Positions 36,473 through 47,092 of a stretch of DNA of 64,000 nt are shown here, in pieces; the stretch's first letter is position 1; the number at the start of each line of letters is the position of its first letter. The notes beneath the pieces are model-generated. The model worked only from the letters and a program-made list of their open reading frames with translations. It did not search any database and was not told the origin of the DNA. Source of the DNA: an uncultured Francisella sp. (lineage in GTDB: Bacteria; Pseudomonadota; Gammaproteobacteria; Burkholderiales; Neisseriaceae). The stretch spans positions 39,794 through 103,793 of the forward strand of contig CALTZA010000006.1 of the NCBI GenBank assembly GCA_943913655.1. The letters are read 5' to 3'. The translations under genes and the position numbers were made by a program.

Positions 36473-37408
36473 CTAAATATAGCTATATAAAAATTTTTTA
36501 TTAATATTTTTTAACACACCCATTTCTTTTAAAACATACTCTACTTCTACTTCATTTAATTCATAATATAATCCTGATTTTAAACGTGGTGGAATGGCAA
36601 TTGGTCCAAATCGTGTACGGATTAAGCGACTCACTATTAAACCAAAAAATTCAAATATACGACGAACCTCACGATTACGCCCTTCTTGTAAAACCAAGTT
36701 ATACCAACGATATTGGCTGCGTTCGTCAACCACCTGACGCTCTTGAATGCTTGCAACTTTAGCCAAACCATCTGACAACATAACACCTTTATGCGTGAGT
36801 TGATGCATTTGCTCTATGGTCAAAATACCTTTTACTCTCACTGCATATTCGCGATCAATAGCAAAGCGTGGATGAGAAAATCGATTGACTAAATCACCCG
36901 AAGTAGTAAAAATCAATAAACCAGAGGTGTTCATATCTAAGCGTCCTACTACGCGCCATTTTTGATCTTTTAAAAGCGGAATACGCATAAATACGGTCTG
37001 TCTATACCGCGGGTCATTTCTGGAAACAAGCTCCCCTACTTCTTTATGATACAACAAGATACGCGGCAGACGGTCAGCAAAATTAAGTTTTAATTGGCGT
37101 CGGTGGTTGATTAATACCTTATCGGTTGGTTGTACCTTATCCCCCAACTTAGCAGTTTTACCATTAACCAGCACCTGCCCTTGCTCAATCAGTTTTTCCA
37201 TATCACGCCTAGAACCCAAACCAGAGTTGGCTAATATTTTTTGCAATCGCTGGGGTTCTAATCTACTTTTATCGATTCTTTCTTTGCGTAAGCGTGCCGA
37301 CTTTTTTTGAATATGTTGATTCGGAGCGCGTAGTGCCATGCGCCTGGCATTACGCACTCTCAGGTCGGGATGATAGGATTTTTTTACTATTTTTTTTCTA
37401 ACAGTCAC
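36473..37408 (-). CDS. rluB: 23S rRNA pseudouridine(2605) synthase RluB
   Basis: 311 residues. Basic N-terminal extension, S4 domain (EPQRLQKILANSGLGSRRDME), then the RsuA/RluB catalytic domain with the active Asp in VGRLDMNTSGLLIFT and the QEGRNREVRR motif. Isomerises a uridine in 23S rRNA domain V. RsuA-family members are similar; the S4 domain plus LQEGRNREVRRIFEFFG fit RluB best. Frequently next to scpA/scpB, which are not seen here. A weak ATAGCTA/TAGCTAT hairpin overlaps its stop. Confidence 0.9.
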   Translation of the reverse strand: MTVRKKIVKKSYHPDLRVRNARRMALRAPNQHIQKKSARLRKERIDKSRLEPQRLQKILANSGLGSRRDMEKLIEQGQVLVNGKTAKLGDKVQPTDKVLINHRRQLKLNFADRLPRILLYHKEVGELVSRNDPRYRQTVFMRIPLLKDQKWRVVGRLDMNTSGLLIFTTSGDLVNRFSHPRFAIDREYAVRVKGILTIEQMHQLTHKGVMLSDGLAKVASIQERQVVDERSQYRWYNLVLQEGRNREVRRIFEFFGLIVSRLIRTRFGPIAIPPRLKSGLYYELNEVEVEYVLKEMGVLKNINKKFLYSYI

Positions 37409-37472
37409 TAATCTTTCCTAAAAATACATTTCGTAAAACATAGCCAGGTAATGACGATTCTATGATTAAACT

Positions 37473-38108
37473 TTATAATCTTAAATTATTTGTTTCTTTT
37501 AATTCACTTAAAACACGTCGTGTTGTATCTACCACAGCTTGTGTTTGATTGTCTATTTCAAGATTAACCAAATCACCCTTCTGACTATATTTGAAAGTGG
37601 TTCGCTGCAAAGTCTCTGGAACGAGATAAACCACAAAATAATCACTCCCTACTTCACCAATGGTTAGACTACAACCATTTAAGCCAATATAACCTTTACA
37701 CAACACATAAGGTTTAAAAGCACTTGGCAATGCAAAATAAAAAGCATAGCTATTTTCTTTTTTATCAATATGATTAATTGCTAAAGTGCCTACGATATGT
37801 CCACTCATGAGATGTCCACCAATTTCATCTCCCATTTTCAAGGCGCGTTCAATATTAACTTCATCTCCTTCTTGAAGATCAGCTAAATTTGTTTTTTTTA
37901 AGGTCTCTTCCATTAAGTGAAAAGCAAATAGACCTTCTTTTTTCTTAGTAACAGTCAAACAACAGCCGTTATGTGCAACAGAAGCGCCTACATATAAGTT
38001 TCTATCACAGCCTATTGGCAGTCGCACCCAATGGGTTCGCGATAGCTCTTTAGGATGTACCTCAAGCCGTATTAAGCGACCTGTGCCTTGTACGATGCCA
38101 GTAAACAT
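37473..38108 (-). CDS. ribE: Riboflavin synthase alpha subunit
   Basis: 211 residues. Two tandem lumazine-binding domains: the first begins MFTGIVQGTG and contains VAHNGCCLTV; the second has MSGHIVGT and GLNGCSLTIG. Dismutates two 6,7-dimethyl-8-ribityllumazine into riboflavin. Lies 27 bp after ftsK on the same strand, away from ribD (43.9 kb); ribB/ribA and ribH are not in the window. No RFN-type riboswitch recognised upstream. Confidence 0.95.
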   Translation of the reverse strand: MFTGIVQGTGRLIRLEVHPKELSRTHWVRLPIGCDRNLYVGASVAHNGCCLTVTKKKEGLFAFHLMEETLKKTNLADLQEGDEVNIERALKMGDEIGGHLMSGHIVGTLAINHIDKKENSYAFYFALPSAFKPYVLCKGYIGLNGCSLTIGEVGSDYFVVYLVPETLQRTTFKYSQKGDLVNLEIDNQTQAVVDTTRRVLSELKETNNLRL

Positions 38109-38135
38109 AAAGTATTTTTATTCCTTTAATTGAAG

Positions 38136-40916
38136 TTATACCATTTCCTTTAAAGGTAATCGACTTAAAATTGTACGAACACCATTATTTTCAGGAGCTG
38201 AGACAATACCGTCTGCCTCCATTTGCTCAATGAGCCGCGCAGCGCGGTTATAGCCTATTCTTAAATTACGCTGCACAAATGAAATACTGGCTTTTTGGTG
38301 TGTCAACACTGTGTTAACTGCCTCATCATATAATTCATCAAGCTCTTCCCCTGATTGACCACTGTTCTGACTAGATAAATTATCTTCGTCTGCCGCCCCG
38401 GCGCTTAAAATATCATCGATGTAATCAGGAGTTGCTTGCGACTTAAGATATTCAACCACACGATGTACTTCGTCATCTGCCACGAAAGCACCGTGAATGC
38501 GTAGTGGTTGACCAAAACCTTTGGTATAAAGCATATCCCCCATACCAAGTAAACTTTCTGCACCCATTTGATCCAAAATAGTCCGGCTATCTATCTTACT
38601 TGACACCTGAAAAGCAATTCTTGAAGGAATATTTGCTTTGATCAAACCAGTAATCACATCAACTGAAGGACGCTGAGTAGCTAAAATCAAATGAATCCCC
38701 GCAGCACGTGCTTTTTGCGCCAAACGCGCAATTAATTCTTCAATTTTCTTACCCGTACTCATCATTAAATCTGCAAACTCATCGATGACTAAAACAATAT
38801 AAGGAAAATGTTCTAAAGGTTCAGGTTCATCAGGCGTCAAGCTAAAAGGATTGGCAATTGTCTCACCTCTTTCTTTTGCTTCTTTTAACTTTTGATTGAA
38901 GCCAAGAATATGACGCACACCCAAATGGCTCATGATTTTATAGCGCTTTTCCATCTCATTAACACACCAAATTAGTGCGTTAGGTGCTAACTTCATGTCT
39001 GTGACTACAGGTGCCAGTAAATGCGGAATATCTTCATAGATACTTAGTTCTAGCATTTTAGGATCGATCATGATCAAACGTACTTCATCTGGTGTTGATT
39101 GATATAATATCGATAAAATCATGGCATTAATACCGACAGATTTTCCAGAACCTGTAGTTCCTGCAACCAATAAATGCGGAGATTTGGCTAGATCAATCAC
39201 CACAGGTGTTCCCGTAATATCTTGCCCCAATGCCAATGGAAGTTTTGATTTACTTTCCAGGAAAGTATTACTATTGAATATTTCTGCCAAACGAATGACT
39301 TGACGGCGTTCATTAGGTAACTCAAGACCCATACATGTTTTTCCAGGTATCGTGTCAACAATACGGATCGAGGCACAACCTAAAGCCCTAGCTAGGTCTT
39401 TCTCTAAGTTAACTACTTGATTGCCGCGTACTCCAATATCTGGTTCGATATCATAGCGTGTGACTACGGGACCAGCATAGGCATCTGTCACCTTGACTTT
39501 CACTTTAAACTCAGCCAGTTTATCTTCAATCAATCTTCCACGCACCAAAACTGCTTGTTGATTTTCTTGTTTTGTATCAAGTTGCTTTGCAGGTGGTGTT
39601 AATAAATGAATCGGTGGTCGGCAATATATTTTTCCAGAACTAAGATGCGTTTGTTGGACATCACCGACTTGCTCTCTACTTGTAAAATTCTCTGATATAT
39701 TCCTAGAGCTAGTTGTAATCAATGAAGATTGATCTGCTAATTGCTGATCTATTTTTTCTTGTTTAATAATATGCTTGGCTTCTTGCTTGATATTTAAGTT
39801 ATTTCCCTGAAATATCTGTTCATGAACATGATCAGTTGCAAGAGGTTTCTCATATAAGTGACGTTGCTTAGCATATGAAGAGTCACTGCTACCTTCCTTT
39901 GGCTGCTTGAATAATTGAATAGGGGTAAACTGGCTGGAAATGGGCTTATTTTCCTGCAAAGTTTCTGTCTGTGGCACGCGATAAATCGCCGAATGCGGAA
40001 TAATACTTTTACGGCCAGATAAAATAGCTGTACTTTGCTGCTTGGCTTCTTTAGCTACCAATGGCGAACTACTACCCTGCAAATTGCGATAGATCTCTTC
40101 TGGTGCAATGGTCTGTTGCATTCTCTCAATAGCGGCACTATCTCTTTTTTCATCCTGCCGGCGCACCTGCCTTAGTTTTAGTAAATTATGCTTGATTTCA
40201 TCTGCACTAATCAGCCGATTTGTAGAAGTACTATTTATTTGCTTTGAAATATTTTTTTCACTATCTTGATGCTTGATTACTTCTTCGATAGGTCGCCTAT
40301 GAAACGCACGTACTCTTTCCTTATGAAGACTGGTCATTCGGTCTGGCTTTGTCATAAGGAACCGACTGCGAGACTTCTTATCAAGCAATAAAGCTTGACG
40401 ACGTAAATGAAAATGCGCGATATCATCTTTAGAAATCATCTGATAATCAGATAAGGTGGAAAGATTAGCACCTGTCTTATCACTATTAGCAGCCTGTAGT
40501 TTTACATTAAGGCTAATTGTCTGCTTATCTGACAAAGAAACTTGCTCTGTCTGCGGCTTTGCTGTCCGTACTGACTTAAATGAATAATTATCAAAATTAT
40601 CAATAAAAGCTTTCGTTTTCTTCTTCTTAGCCTGCATTGCGTGGTGATCTTTTTTGAATTGACTTAATTGGGTAAAATAACTGTTGGATCTCTCAAGCAG
40701 GCGCCGTCTTAGCTGTGTTTTATCTATTGTAGGCTGTGTTCTATCTACTGTAGGGCGTAAACTGCGCAAGTTTTCATCTTTATAATTATTTTTCATACAA
40801 TTTTTTAAAGAGACAAGATCAGCATCAAAACGCTGTCGCAAATGTTGTTGCAAAACATATAAGCCTAATAACAGTGCTATTAGCAAAAAGATAATCAGTA
40901 GCAAAATTGAGTTCAT
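38136..40916 (-). CDS. ftsK: DNA translocase FtsK with a single N-terminal transmembrane helix
   Basis: 926 residues. Only one hydrophobic helix at the N-terminus (residues 3-22), where canonical FtsK has four. A long basic, Gln/Ser-rich linker (about 40-440) follows, including a duplicated [14 protein letters not shown] unit. Then come the alpha/beta motor (Walker [15 protein letters not shown], Walker [15 protein letters not shown], and [21 protein letters not shown]) and the C-terminal gamma winged helix ([24 protein letters not shown]), which reads KOPS and activates XerD. It pumps chromosome termini and resolves dimers at division. Only 86 bp separates it from the divergent fumC reading frame, so a longer N-terminus is unlikely. 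Confidence 0.93.
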   Translation of the reverse strand: MNSILLLIIFLLIALLLGLYVLQQHLRQRFDADLVSLKNCMKNNYKDENLRSLRPTVDRTQPTIDKTQLRRRLLERSNSYFTQLSQFKKDHHAMQAKKKKTKAFIDNFDNYSFKSVRTAKPQTEQVSLSDKQTISLNVKLQAANSDKTGANLSTLSDYQMISKDDIAHFHLRRQALLLDKKSRSRFLMTKPDRMTSLHKERVRAFHRRPIEEVIKHQDSEKNISKQINSTSTNRLISADEIKHNLLKLRQVRRQDEKRDSAAIERMQQTIAPEEIYRNLQGSSSPLVAKEAKQQSTAILSGRKSIIPHSAIYRVPQTETLQENKPISSQFTPIQLFKQPKEGSSDSSYAKQRHLYEKPLATDHVHEQIFQGNNLNIKQEAKHIIKQEKIDQQLADQSSLITTSSRNISENFTSREQVGDVQQTHLSSGKIYCRPPIHLLTPPAKQLDTKQENQQAVLVRGRLIEDKLAEFKVKVKVTDAYAGPVVTRYDIEPDIGVRGNQVVNLEKDLARALGCASIRIVDTIPGKTCMGLELPNERRQVIRLAEIFNSNTFLESKSKLPLALGQDITGTPVVIDLAKSPHLLVAGTTGSGKSVGINAMILSILYQSTPDEVRLIMIDPKMLELSIYEDIPHLLAPVVTDMKLAPNALIWCVNEMEKRYKIMSHLGVRHILGFNQKLKEAKERGETIANPFSLTPDEPEPLEHFPYIVLVIDEFADLMMSTGKKIEELIARLAQKARAAGIHLILATQRPSVDVITGLIKANIPSRIAFQVSSKIDSRTILDQMGAESLLGMGDMLYTKGFGQPLRIHGAFVADDEVHRVVEYLKSQATPDYIDDILSAGAADEDNLSSQNSGQSGEELDELYDEAVNTVLTHQKASISFVQRNLRIGYNRAARLIEQMEADGIVSAPENNGVRTILSRLPLKEMV
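40712..40753. repeat. 21-bp tandem duplication inside the ftsK linker
   Basis: Units 40712-40732 and 40733-40753 differ at two positions and keep frame, encoding a repeated seven-residue unit ([14 protein letters not shown]) near residue 55-68 of FtsK. Confidence 0.75.
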
Positions 40917-40987
40917 ATGCCTTGGAAATAAATAAGCAACCTTTGCCTTTGCCGCTATAAAAATTATAGATCTTTAATTTAGTAGTC

Positions 40988-41016
40988 TTATCAGACTGTA
41001 AGATGCACATTATAAT
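40988..41016 (+). promoter_or_regulatory. Candidate sigma70 promoter for fumC
   Basis: TTATCA (40988-40993), 17-bp spacer, perfect TATAAT (41011-41016); predicted start near 41023, about 37 nt before the fumC ATG. Confidence 0.55.
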
Positions 41017-41059
41017 ACATAATCAGTATTTTCTTATTTCGGATACAGAGGTAAATCCA

Positions 41060-42448
41060 ATGACATTTCGTGTGGAAAAAGATACATTAGGTGAAGTTAA
41101 AGTACCTGCTAATCATCTATGGGGTGCACAAACACAACGATCTTTACAAAATTTTAAGATCTCTGGGGAAAAGCAACCAAAAGCAATTATTGAAGCTTTG
41201 GCGATTATCAAACGTTCTAGTGCTCTGATTAATCATGAGTTGGGTCTTTTGGATGAGAAAAAACAACAAGCTATCGTGCAAGCAGCAGATGAAGTGTTGT
41301 CTTGGAAATTCCCAGACGAGTTTCCATTAGTTGTATGGCAAACAGGTTCTGGAACACAATCCAATATGAATATGAATGAAGTGCTAGCCAATCGCGCTTC
41401 ACAGATCTTGGGCGGCACAGTTGGTGAAAAACGCCTGATCCATCCCAATGATGATGTCAATAAAAGTCAATCTTCCAATGATGTCTTTCCTACTGCCATG
41501 CATCTTGCAGCTGCCACTCAAATCCGCAAACATTTACTGCCAGCCATCGATCAATTACACAAAACTTTTTCAGAAAAAGTTGTTGCCTTTAATCACATCG
41601 TTAAGATTGGTCGAACTCATCTACAAGATGCCACACCCCTAACTTTAGGACAGGCTTTTTCAGCTTATGTAGCACAGTTAGAACATAGTAAAAAACACAT
41701 TGAAGACGCCTTAGCTCATTTATATGAATTGGCATTAGGCGGTACAGCCGTTGGTACTGGTTTAAACGCTCCTAAAACTTATGCCCAAAAAGTAGCTAAA
41801 GCCATCGCTGACTATACCCAAGCCCCTTTTGTGAGCTCTACCAATAAATTTGAATCACTCGCCAGTGTCGATGGTTTAGTCAATGCCCATGGAGCTTTAA
41901 AAACTTTGGCTGCTAGTTTACTTAAAATTGCTAATGATATCAGATGGTTGGCTAGTGGTCCTCGCTGTGGTCTGGGAGAAATTAGTTTGCCTGAAAATGA
42001 ACCTGGTTCTTCAATTATGCCCGGGAAAGTAAATCCAACACAGTGCGAAGCAATTACAATGCTGTGTGCCCAAGTAATGGGCAATGATGTGGCTATTAAC
42101 GTAGGTGGGGCGTCTGGTAATTTTGAGCTCAATGTCTACCGTCCAATGATTGCACATAATTTTTTACAGAGTGTACGCTTATTGGCTGATGGCATTAACA
42201 GTTTTAATGAACACTGTGCCATTGGTATTACTGCTAATCAAGGAAGAATTAACGAACTATTAAACAATTCTTTAATGCTTGTCACCGCACTCAATCCGCA
42301 TATTGGTTACGATAAAGCAGCGCAAATTGCTAAAAAGGCACATAGAGAAGGTTTGACTCTAAAAGAATCTGCACTTGCTCTTGGTTTTGTCAACGAACAA
42401 GAATTTGATAACTGGGTAAATCCCGCAAAAATGATCGGCAATCAATGA
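41060..42448 (+). CDS. fumC: Fumarate hydratase class II
   Basis: 462 residues from ATG 41060 ([15 protein letters not shown]); an upstream in-frame start at 41003 would precede the predicted transcription start and adds non-family sequence. Fumarase/aspartase superfamily: [27 protein letters not shown], and the signature [15 protein letters not shown]. Converts fumarate and water to malate without an Fe-S cluster. Stop overlaps the aroE ATG by 4 nt. Confidence 0.96.
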   Translation: MTFRVEKDTLGEVKVPANHLWGAQTQRSLQNFKISGEKQPKAIIEALAIIKRSSALINHELGLLDEKKQQAIVQAADEVLSWKFPDEFPLVVWQTGSGTQSNMNMNEVLANRASQILGGTVGEKRLIHPNDDVNKSQSSNDVFPTAMHLAAATQIRKHLLPAIDQLHKTFSEKVVAFNHIVKIGRTHLQDATPLTLGQAFSAYVAQLEHSKKHIEDALAHLYELALGGTAVGTGLNAPKTYAQKVAKAIADYTQAPFVSSTNKFESLASVDGLVNAHGALKTLAASLLKIANDIRWLASGPRCGLGEISLPENEPGSSIMPGKVNPTQCEAITMLCAQVMGNDVAINVGGASGNFELNVYRPMIAHNFLQSVRLLADGINSFNEHCAIGITANQGRINELLNNSLMLVTALNPHIGYDKAAQIAKKAHREGLTLKESALALGFVNEQEFDNWVNPAKMIGNQ

Positions 42449-43260
42449 TCAATTATCGTTTGACTGTTTTTGGCTATCCTATTGCACACAGTTTATCCCC
42501 TTATATCCATACGCTTTTTGCACAATCGTTAGGAATTAATGTGTTATATGATAGATGCTTGGTAAAACCAGGCACCTTGATAAAGGCTTTACAGAAATTT
42601 AGAATGATAGGCGGCCTAGGAGCAAACGTTACATTACCTCTTAAAGAAGAGGCTTTTTTTCTCGCTAGCAGCCTAAGTGAAACTGCAAAAAAAGCCCGAT
42701 CTGTTAATACCCTAACTTGGTTGGAGGAAAGTGGGTGGCAAGGAGATAATACTGATGGCGCTGGTTTGGTTGAAGATATCCTACAACAGGGACATCAATT
42801 AACAGATGCACACATTCTTCTTATCGGTGCCGGTGGCGCTGCAAGGGGAGTTATTGGTCCAATTTTACAATATGAACCTGCCTCATTTATATTGACTAAT
42901 CGTACTACTAAAAAGGCGCAACAGTTGGCCCAATATTTTCACATCAATTCATTACCCTTGGAAAAAATCTCTTCTAAACGTTATGATGTAGTCATCAATG
43001 CCACTTCCAGCACTTTACAAGGAACCTCCTTGCCGCTAGATGCTAAGGTATTTAAAAATTGCCAACTGGCTTATGATATGATGTATGGTAAGTGTGAAAG
43101 TCCTTTTCTATCACTTGCCAAAGCAGCTCAGGTCCCTTACGTCAGCGATGGGTTGGGTATGCTTGTTTATCAGGCGGCAGCTTCTTTTGAACGATGGACC
43201 TTATTGAAGCCACCAGCATCAGCTGTGTTAACCGCTCTTCGTTACAAAATCACAAAATAA
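42445..43260 (+). CDS. aroE: Shikimate dehydrogenase
   Basis: 271 residues. Substrate domain with [13 protein letters not shown] and the catalytic Lys in [15 protein letters not shown]-binding domain with [12 protein letters not shown] and the NRT motif. Reduces 3-dehydroshikimate to shikimate for aromatic amino-acid synthesis. Translationally coupled to fumC (ATGA overlap), an unusual partner. Confidence 0.95.
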   Translation: MINYRLTVFGYPIAHSLSPYIHTLFAQSLGINVLYDRCLVKPGTLIKALQKFRMIGGLGANVTLPLKEEAFFLASSLSETAKKARSVNTLTWLEESGWQGDNTDGAGLVEDILQQGHQLTDAHILLIGAGGAARGVIGPILQYEPASFILTNRTTKKAQQLAQYFHINSLPLEKISSKRYDVVINATSSTLQGTSLPLDAKVFKNCQLAYDMMYGKCESPFLSLAKAAQVPYVSDGLGMLVYQAAASFERWTLLKPPASAVLTALRYKITK

Positions 43261-43306
43261 TCATGCTAGATGGAATTATATGAATTTTTAATATATGGAG
43301 ATACTA

Positions 43307-43921
43307 ATGAGTAAAAAATTAGTGATAAACATTTTGTCATGTCTTTTAGCAGCTTGCCACCCTAAAAGCGATCATCATTTAAATTCAGTAACACAATCTG
43401 ACATACAACAGGCTAATGCCCAAGAAGCAGGCTATCAATGGGTAGCAACTGATCAAGAAAGCAAAAAAGAGATCGTCCTTAATTCTAGTGGAAATTTCAG
43501 AGAACTGAACAAAAAAGAGCTAAGAAGTTATAATGGTAGTCATCGAAAATTCAAAACACTTCAATATTGGTTTGATGGCGAGACAGATACCACTGTTATG
43601 GTGAGTAAAATAGGCCCAGTGAATAAAGACGCTAGCACTTACCTGCAGAATCTCCAAAAAAATGTAGTGCAGACTTATCCTAATGCACAATTTCAACAAG
43701 TTACTGTCAATGGCCTGCAAGGTGCGCACTTTGCTTACACAGATACTGCACATCATCTGCAAAACGCTTGTCAAGTACTATTATCGAAAGAACATACTGT
43801 CTATTCGGTTTGTGCCATTAGTCATAAACGCGCCTTAGTCGATCTAGAAAAAGAGATTCAAGATATTAATATCCACGGTGACCCAAAAAGCAATAAGTTA
43901 TTATTTAATATCAATCAATAA
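43307..43921 (+). CDS. Uncharacterised lipoprotein
   Basis: 204 residues from ATG 43307, which has GGAG seven bases upstream; ATG 43295 lacks one. Signal peptide with lipobox LLAAC (Cys16 or so). The mature protein is polar and has no motif I recognise; two further Cys (NACQVL and YSVCAI) may pair. A segment with TVMVSKIGPVN and YPNAQFQQVTVNGLQGAHF looks like a compact alpha/beta domain. Encoded between aroE and ribD on the same strand, 4 bp before the ribD ATG. Confidence 0.75.
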   Translation: MSKKLVINILSCLLAACHPKSDHHLNSVTQSDIQQANAQEAGYQWVATDQESKKEIVLNSSGNFRELNKKELRSYNGSHRKFKTLQYWFDGETDTTVMVSKIGPVNKDASTYLQNLQKNVVQTYPNAQFQQVTVNGLQGAHFAYTDTAHHLQNACQVLLSKEHTVYSVCAISHKRALVDLEKEIQDINIHGDPKSNKLLFNINQ

Positions 43922-43925
43922 AAAT

Positions 43926-45056
43926 ATGTCATCTTCTTTTAGCAAATTTGATACACAATGCATGCAAGAAGCACTGCGTTTGGCTTGGAAAGGTCGCTAC
44001 AGCACAAATCCCAATCCACGCGTAGGTTGCGTCATTGCCGATGAAAACAGGCAAGTCATTTTGGCTCGCGGTTTTCATGATCACAGAGGTGGATTACACG
44101 CCGAGATTGCAGCACTCTTACAGGTAAAAGATCGTGATCTAAGTCTAGCCACCGTGTATTCAACATTAGAACCTTGTAGCCATCAGGGGCACACTGGTCC
44201 CTGTGCCAAAGCACTGTGCAACAAACAAGTAAAAAGGGTAGTCGCTGCAATGTCCGATCCCAACCCTCTTGTGCATGGTAAAGGTTTCAAACAATTACAG
44301 GAAGCGGGAATACAAACTGAATGTGGACTCCTAGAGCAAGAAGCACGCATCATTAATCGAGGATTTTTATCACGTTTTGAGCGGCAACGTCCCTTTGTTA
44401 TTTTGAAAACAGCCAGTAGCTTAGACGGAAAGATCGCTCTTAAAAATGGTGTTAGCCAATGGATTACCCATGAGCATTCACGAATGCAAGTACAAGAAGA
44501 CCGAGCGCAGTCCTGCGCCATTCTAACTGGTAGCGGTACTGTGCTAAAAGATAATCCACGCTTAACTGTGCGCCATTTACGCACTCGGCGTCAGCCCATA
44601 CGCATTATTCTTGATTCTAAATTGCGCACCCCATTATCTTCTGCCGTCATTGAAGACATCACTAGCCCCACTTGGCTAGTTACTCTTAGCCAAGAACAAC
44701 AAAAAATTAAACAGCTACAGGACTTACCTCATATAAGGGTTATAATCGGACAAGCAAAGAATCATCATATTGATTTGCCTTGGTTGATGAAGTTCTTAGC
44801 TGAGCAAGAGATTGGCCAGCTCTATGTCGAATGTGGTTCTGTCCTAGCAGGTGCTCTGCTTAGTGAAGGTTTGATTGACGAGTGGCATGCTTATATCGCA
44901 CCGCTGATCCTTGGCTATCAGGCACAAGATATTTTTTTCCATCCCCAAGAGTTAACTCAGCTCAGTCAAGCAAATCGCTGGCAAATAATTGCTAGCAAAA
45001 AGTGGGGCCCCGATTTACAACTTATACTACATAGCAAAGCAGACTGTTTTGCTTAA
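43926..45056 (+). CDS. ribD: Bifunctional riboflavin deaminase/reductase RibD
   Basis: 376 residues from ATG 43926. The N-terminal zinc deaminase has HAEIAAL and PCSHQGHTGPC; the C-terminal reductase begins near RPFVILKTASSLDGKIA and has VECGSVLAGALL. Catalyses steps two and three of riboflavin synthesis from GTP. Co-directional with the lipoprotein; converges on the ECF ATPase pseudogene, their stop codons overlapping. Riboflavin synthase (ribE) is at 37.5 kb. Confidence 0.95.
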   Translation: MSSSFSKFDTQCMQEALRLAWKGRYSTNPNPRVGCVIADENRQVILARGFHDHRGGLHAEIAALLQVKDRDLSLATVYSTLEPCSHQGHTGPCAKALCNKQVKRVVAAMSDPNPLVHGKGFKQLQEAGIQTECGLLEQEARIINRGFLSRFERQRPFVILKTASSLDGKIALKNGVSQWITHEHSRMQVQEDRAQSCAILTGSGTVLKDNPRLTVRHLRTRRQPIRIILDSKLRTPLSSAVIEDITSPTWLVTLSQEQQKIKQLQDLPHIRVIIGQAKNHHIDLPWLMKFLAEQEIGQLYVECGSVLAGALLSEGLIDEWHAYIAPLILGYQAQDIFFHPQELTQLSQANRWQIIASKKWGPDLQLILHSKADCFA

Positions 45057-46453
45057 AACTCATCTAAACTACGTAAGGATCGCTTCTCCCTTCGGAGAAT
45101 TAATTGAAGATTGCATTTTACCTGTTGATTAATCATTAAAATTAAATCAGTAGCAACTACGTAAAATTCTGGGCCATGGCTGGCAAAACAAATAACTCTC
45201 TCTTGCGCAAGCTGTGCCACTTCTTGCGTGCTATTAAAATCTAAACCACTGGTTGATTCATCAAATCAAGTAAGATAATCTCTCGATCACTTGCTAAAGC
45301 TCCAGCAATCACTAAACGCTGTTTTTTTCCTCCATGAGATGAGCAGCACACTCCTTTTCTAAACCTAATTGACGCCATAGGCTCTTTGCTGCTTTTTGTT
45401 TATTATCTGGATTTTGTTTTAATATTTTCATATTAACAGTACTTTTGCTAATACCGTTTTACAGAGTAGTAACAGATAACTTTTCTTAAGTAGTTTATGG
45501 GGTATAATTTTTTTCCGCGTAATAAAAGACTTCTACCCAAGCTTTACGCTCAAAACCTGCCAATAGTTTCAAAAAAGTACTTTTGCTAGAACCATTCTCA
45601 CCAAGTAATGTCCTGCCTGGACGAAGCTTCAAAGAAACATGCAGCCATTAATGATGTTTGCCTGTGTTTGTGGTGAGCAGAATAATATATTGATGCATCA
45701 ATAAAATCGTTTTTCCTTCCGACACAGACATCAAGACAGGATACTGATTAGCTAAAGAATATTTCTCAATAGAATGCTTTTGCATAAAACTTCGGTCGTA
45801 CTTCTAATAGCAGGCCAAGCTGACGATAAGTAATAACATTAAGATCAAAAAGCGCTTGAGGTGAATAGTTGGCCTTGATCTCACCTTCTTCAAGGTAAAT
45901 AATTTGATCAGTCAAATCAAATAGATAATGTAGTCTATGTTCAGCAATAATCAGGCGTAATCTTTTGTTTTTTCCAATAATTTCCAATAATTAAGATTAA
46001 ACCAGGAACATAAAATACTGCGCTAAGGCGCAAGCAATCAATTGCGCTTCCCCCCGATAAATTAGAGATATAACGATCTAACAAGGAAGTAAGTTTAATA
46101 TGCTCTCAGCGTATTGCAATCCACTCTTGGTTTTACCCTGATTTTGCGCGAAATAATTTCTTCTTGGCTGTTTAAACTAAAAAATTGTGCTTGCGGATTT
46201 TGCAATATACTACCAACTTTCGCACTGATAGTGGCAATATCTTGCTGCTCTATGGGCTCACCATCAAAAGTTGCAACTACCTGTTAATCTACTATTATAA
46301 AACTCAGGAATTAAGCCATTGCCGCAACCGCTTTTGCCATCTAATACACTAACAATACAATCGCTAGTAGATACTGAAAAGCTGACTCTCTATAAGTGCA
46401 AGCTCTTTTTTATCATCATAACAAAATGATAAATCACGAAATTCTACCTTCAT
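45053..46453 (-). pseudogene. Decayed ECF transporter ATPase (fused double ABC domain)
   Basis: Start ATG 46453 gives MKVEFRDLSFCYDD, a normal EcfA beginning. A frameshift and stop follow, then Walker A LDGKSGCG running straight into NGLIPEFYNS, so the KST...helix piece between is deleted. The first domain's end survives as LIIAEHRLHYLFDLTDQIIYLEEGEI. The second domain has Walker A LGENGSSKSTFLKLLAGF, signature SHGGKKQRLVIAGALASD, Walker B/D-loop split by a frameshift (IILLD then DESTSGLDFNS) and H-loop CFASHGPEF, ending at 45053. At least four disabling lesions. Once energised uptake of a small nutrient with the T and S components just upstream. Confidence 0.85.
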
Positions 46454-46561
46454 CGCATTATAACTATAGCCCTAATACAAAAAAATCAAATTATCAGCAT
46501 AATCAACCATAACACATAATCCAAATAGCTAAAATGACTGTGCTACCAAAGTCTTACGCCT

Positions 46562-47068
46562 TTACAAACTAAAACCATGTGTTAGAGCAGCAATAGTCAA
46601 TTCATCGGAAATGCGCACTGAATTTTATTGACCTAAGGGTAAAAAAATAAAAATACATCCTGGAAAGTGGGTGAAATAACTAATAAAGTCCCGATAAACC
46701 TTTCAACTATGATTTGATGTTCCATTTTATAACCGGGGATAAAACGAAAAATGACTGCTATAGGAATCAAAATGATCTGCGGTAATTTAATTTGTTCTAA
46801 AACATTTAAAAACTTACTAGCCAAACTGTGTTTGAATAAATGAACAGTAATCGCTAAAGCAGGGGTCTATAAAATAAAGAAAATTAAAAAATAAATAAGC
46901 CAATAGATTATTCCCCCAAAAAATGGAGATATTTCATTAATCAATGTTCCTATATTACTATTCATCGAGAGCAGATATAAAAAAATCAGAATGATAGTCA
47001 CTAATGATACATACATCGTCGCCATGGCTGATATAAGTACAAATAAAATTTTGCTTAGATTGATTGAC
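46562..47068 (-). pseudogene. Decayed ECF transporter T component (EcfT/CbiQ-like)
   Basis: One frame reads from 47068 through several hydrophobic segments (KILFVLISAMATMYVSLVTI, GGIIYWLIYFLIFFIL) to a TAG. It continues in the same frame with LPQIILIPIAVIFRFIPGYK, matching the EcfT/CbiQ conserved RFIP region. After another stop the frame shifts into VRISDELTIAALTHGF, the coupling-helix type C-terminus. No intact product is possible. Lies between the S and ATPase remnants in the usual operon order. Confidence 0.8.
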
Positions 47069-47092
47069 TATATTGCGCGTGTCATAAACGAC

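Noticed and set aside
37473..38200. FMN riboswitch before ribE
   Set aside because: ribE follows ftsK by 27 bp, leaving no space for an RFN element, and none is visible upstream of ribD either.
45078..45103. TTCTCC-CTTC-GGAGAA hairpin after ribD
   Set aside because: No T tract follows on either strand and it lies within the ECF ATPase coding relic.
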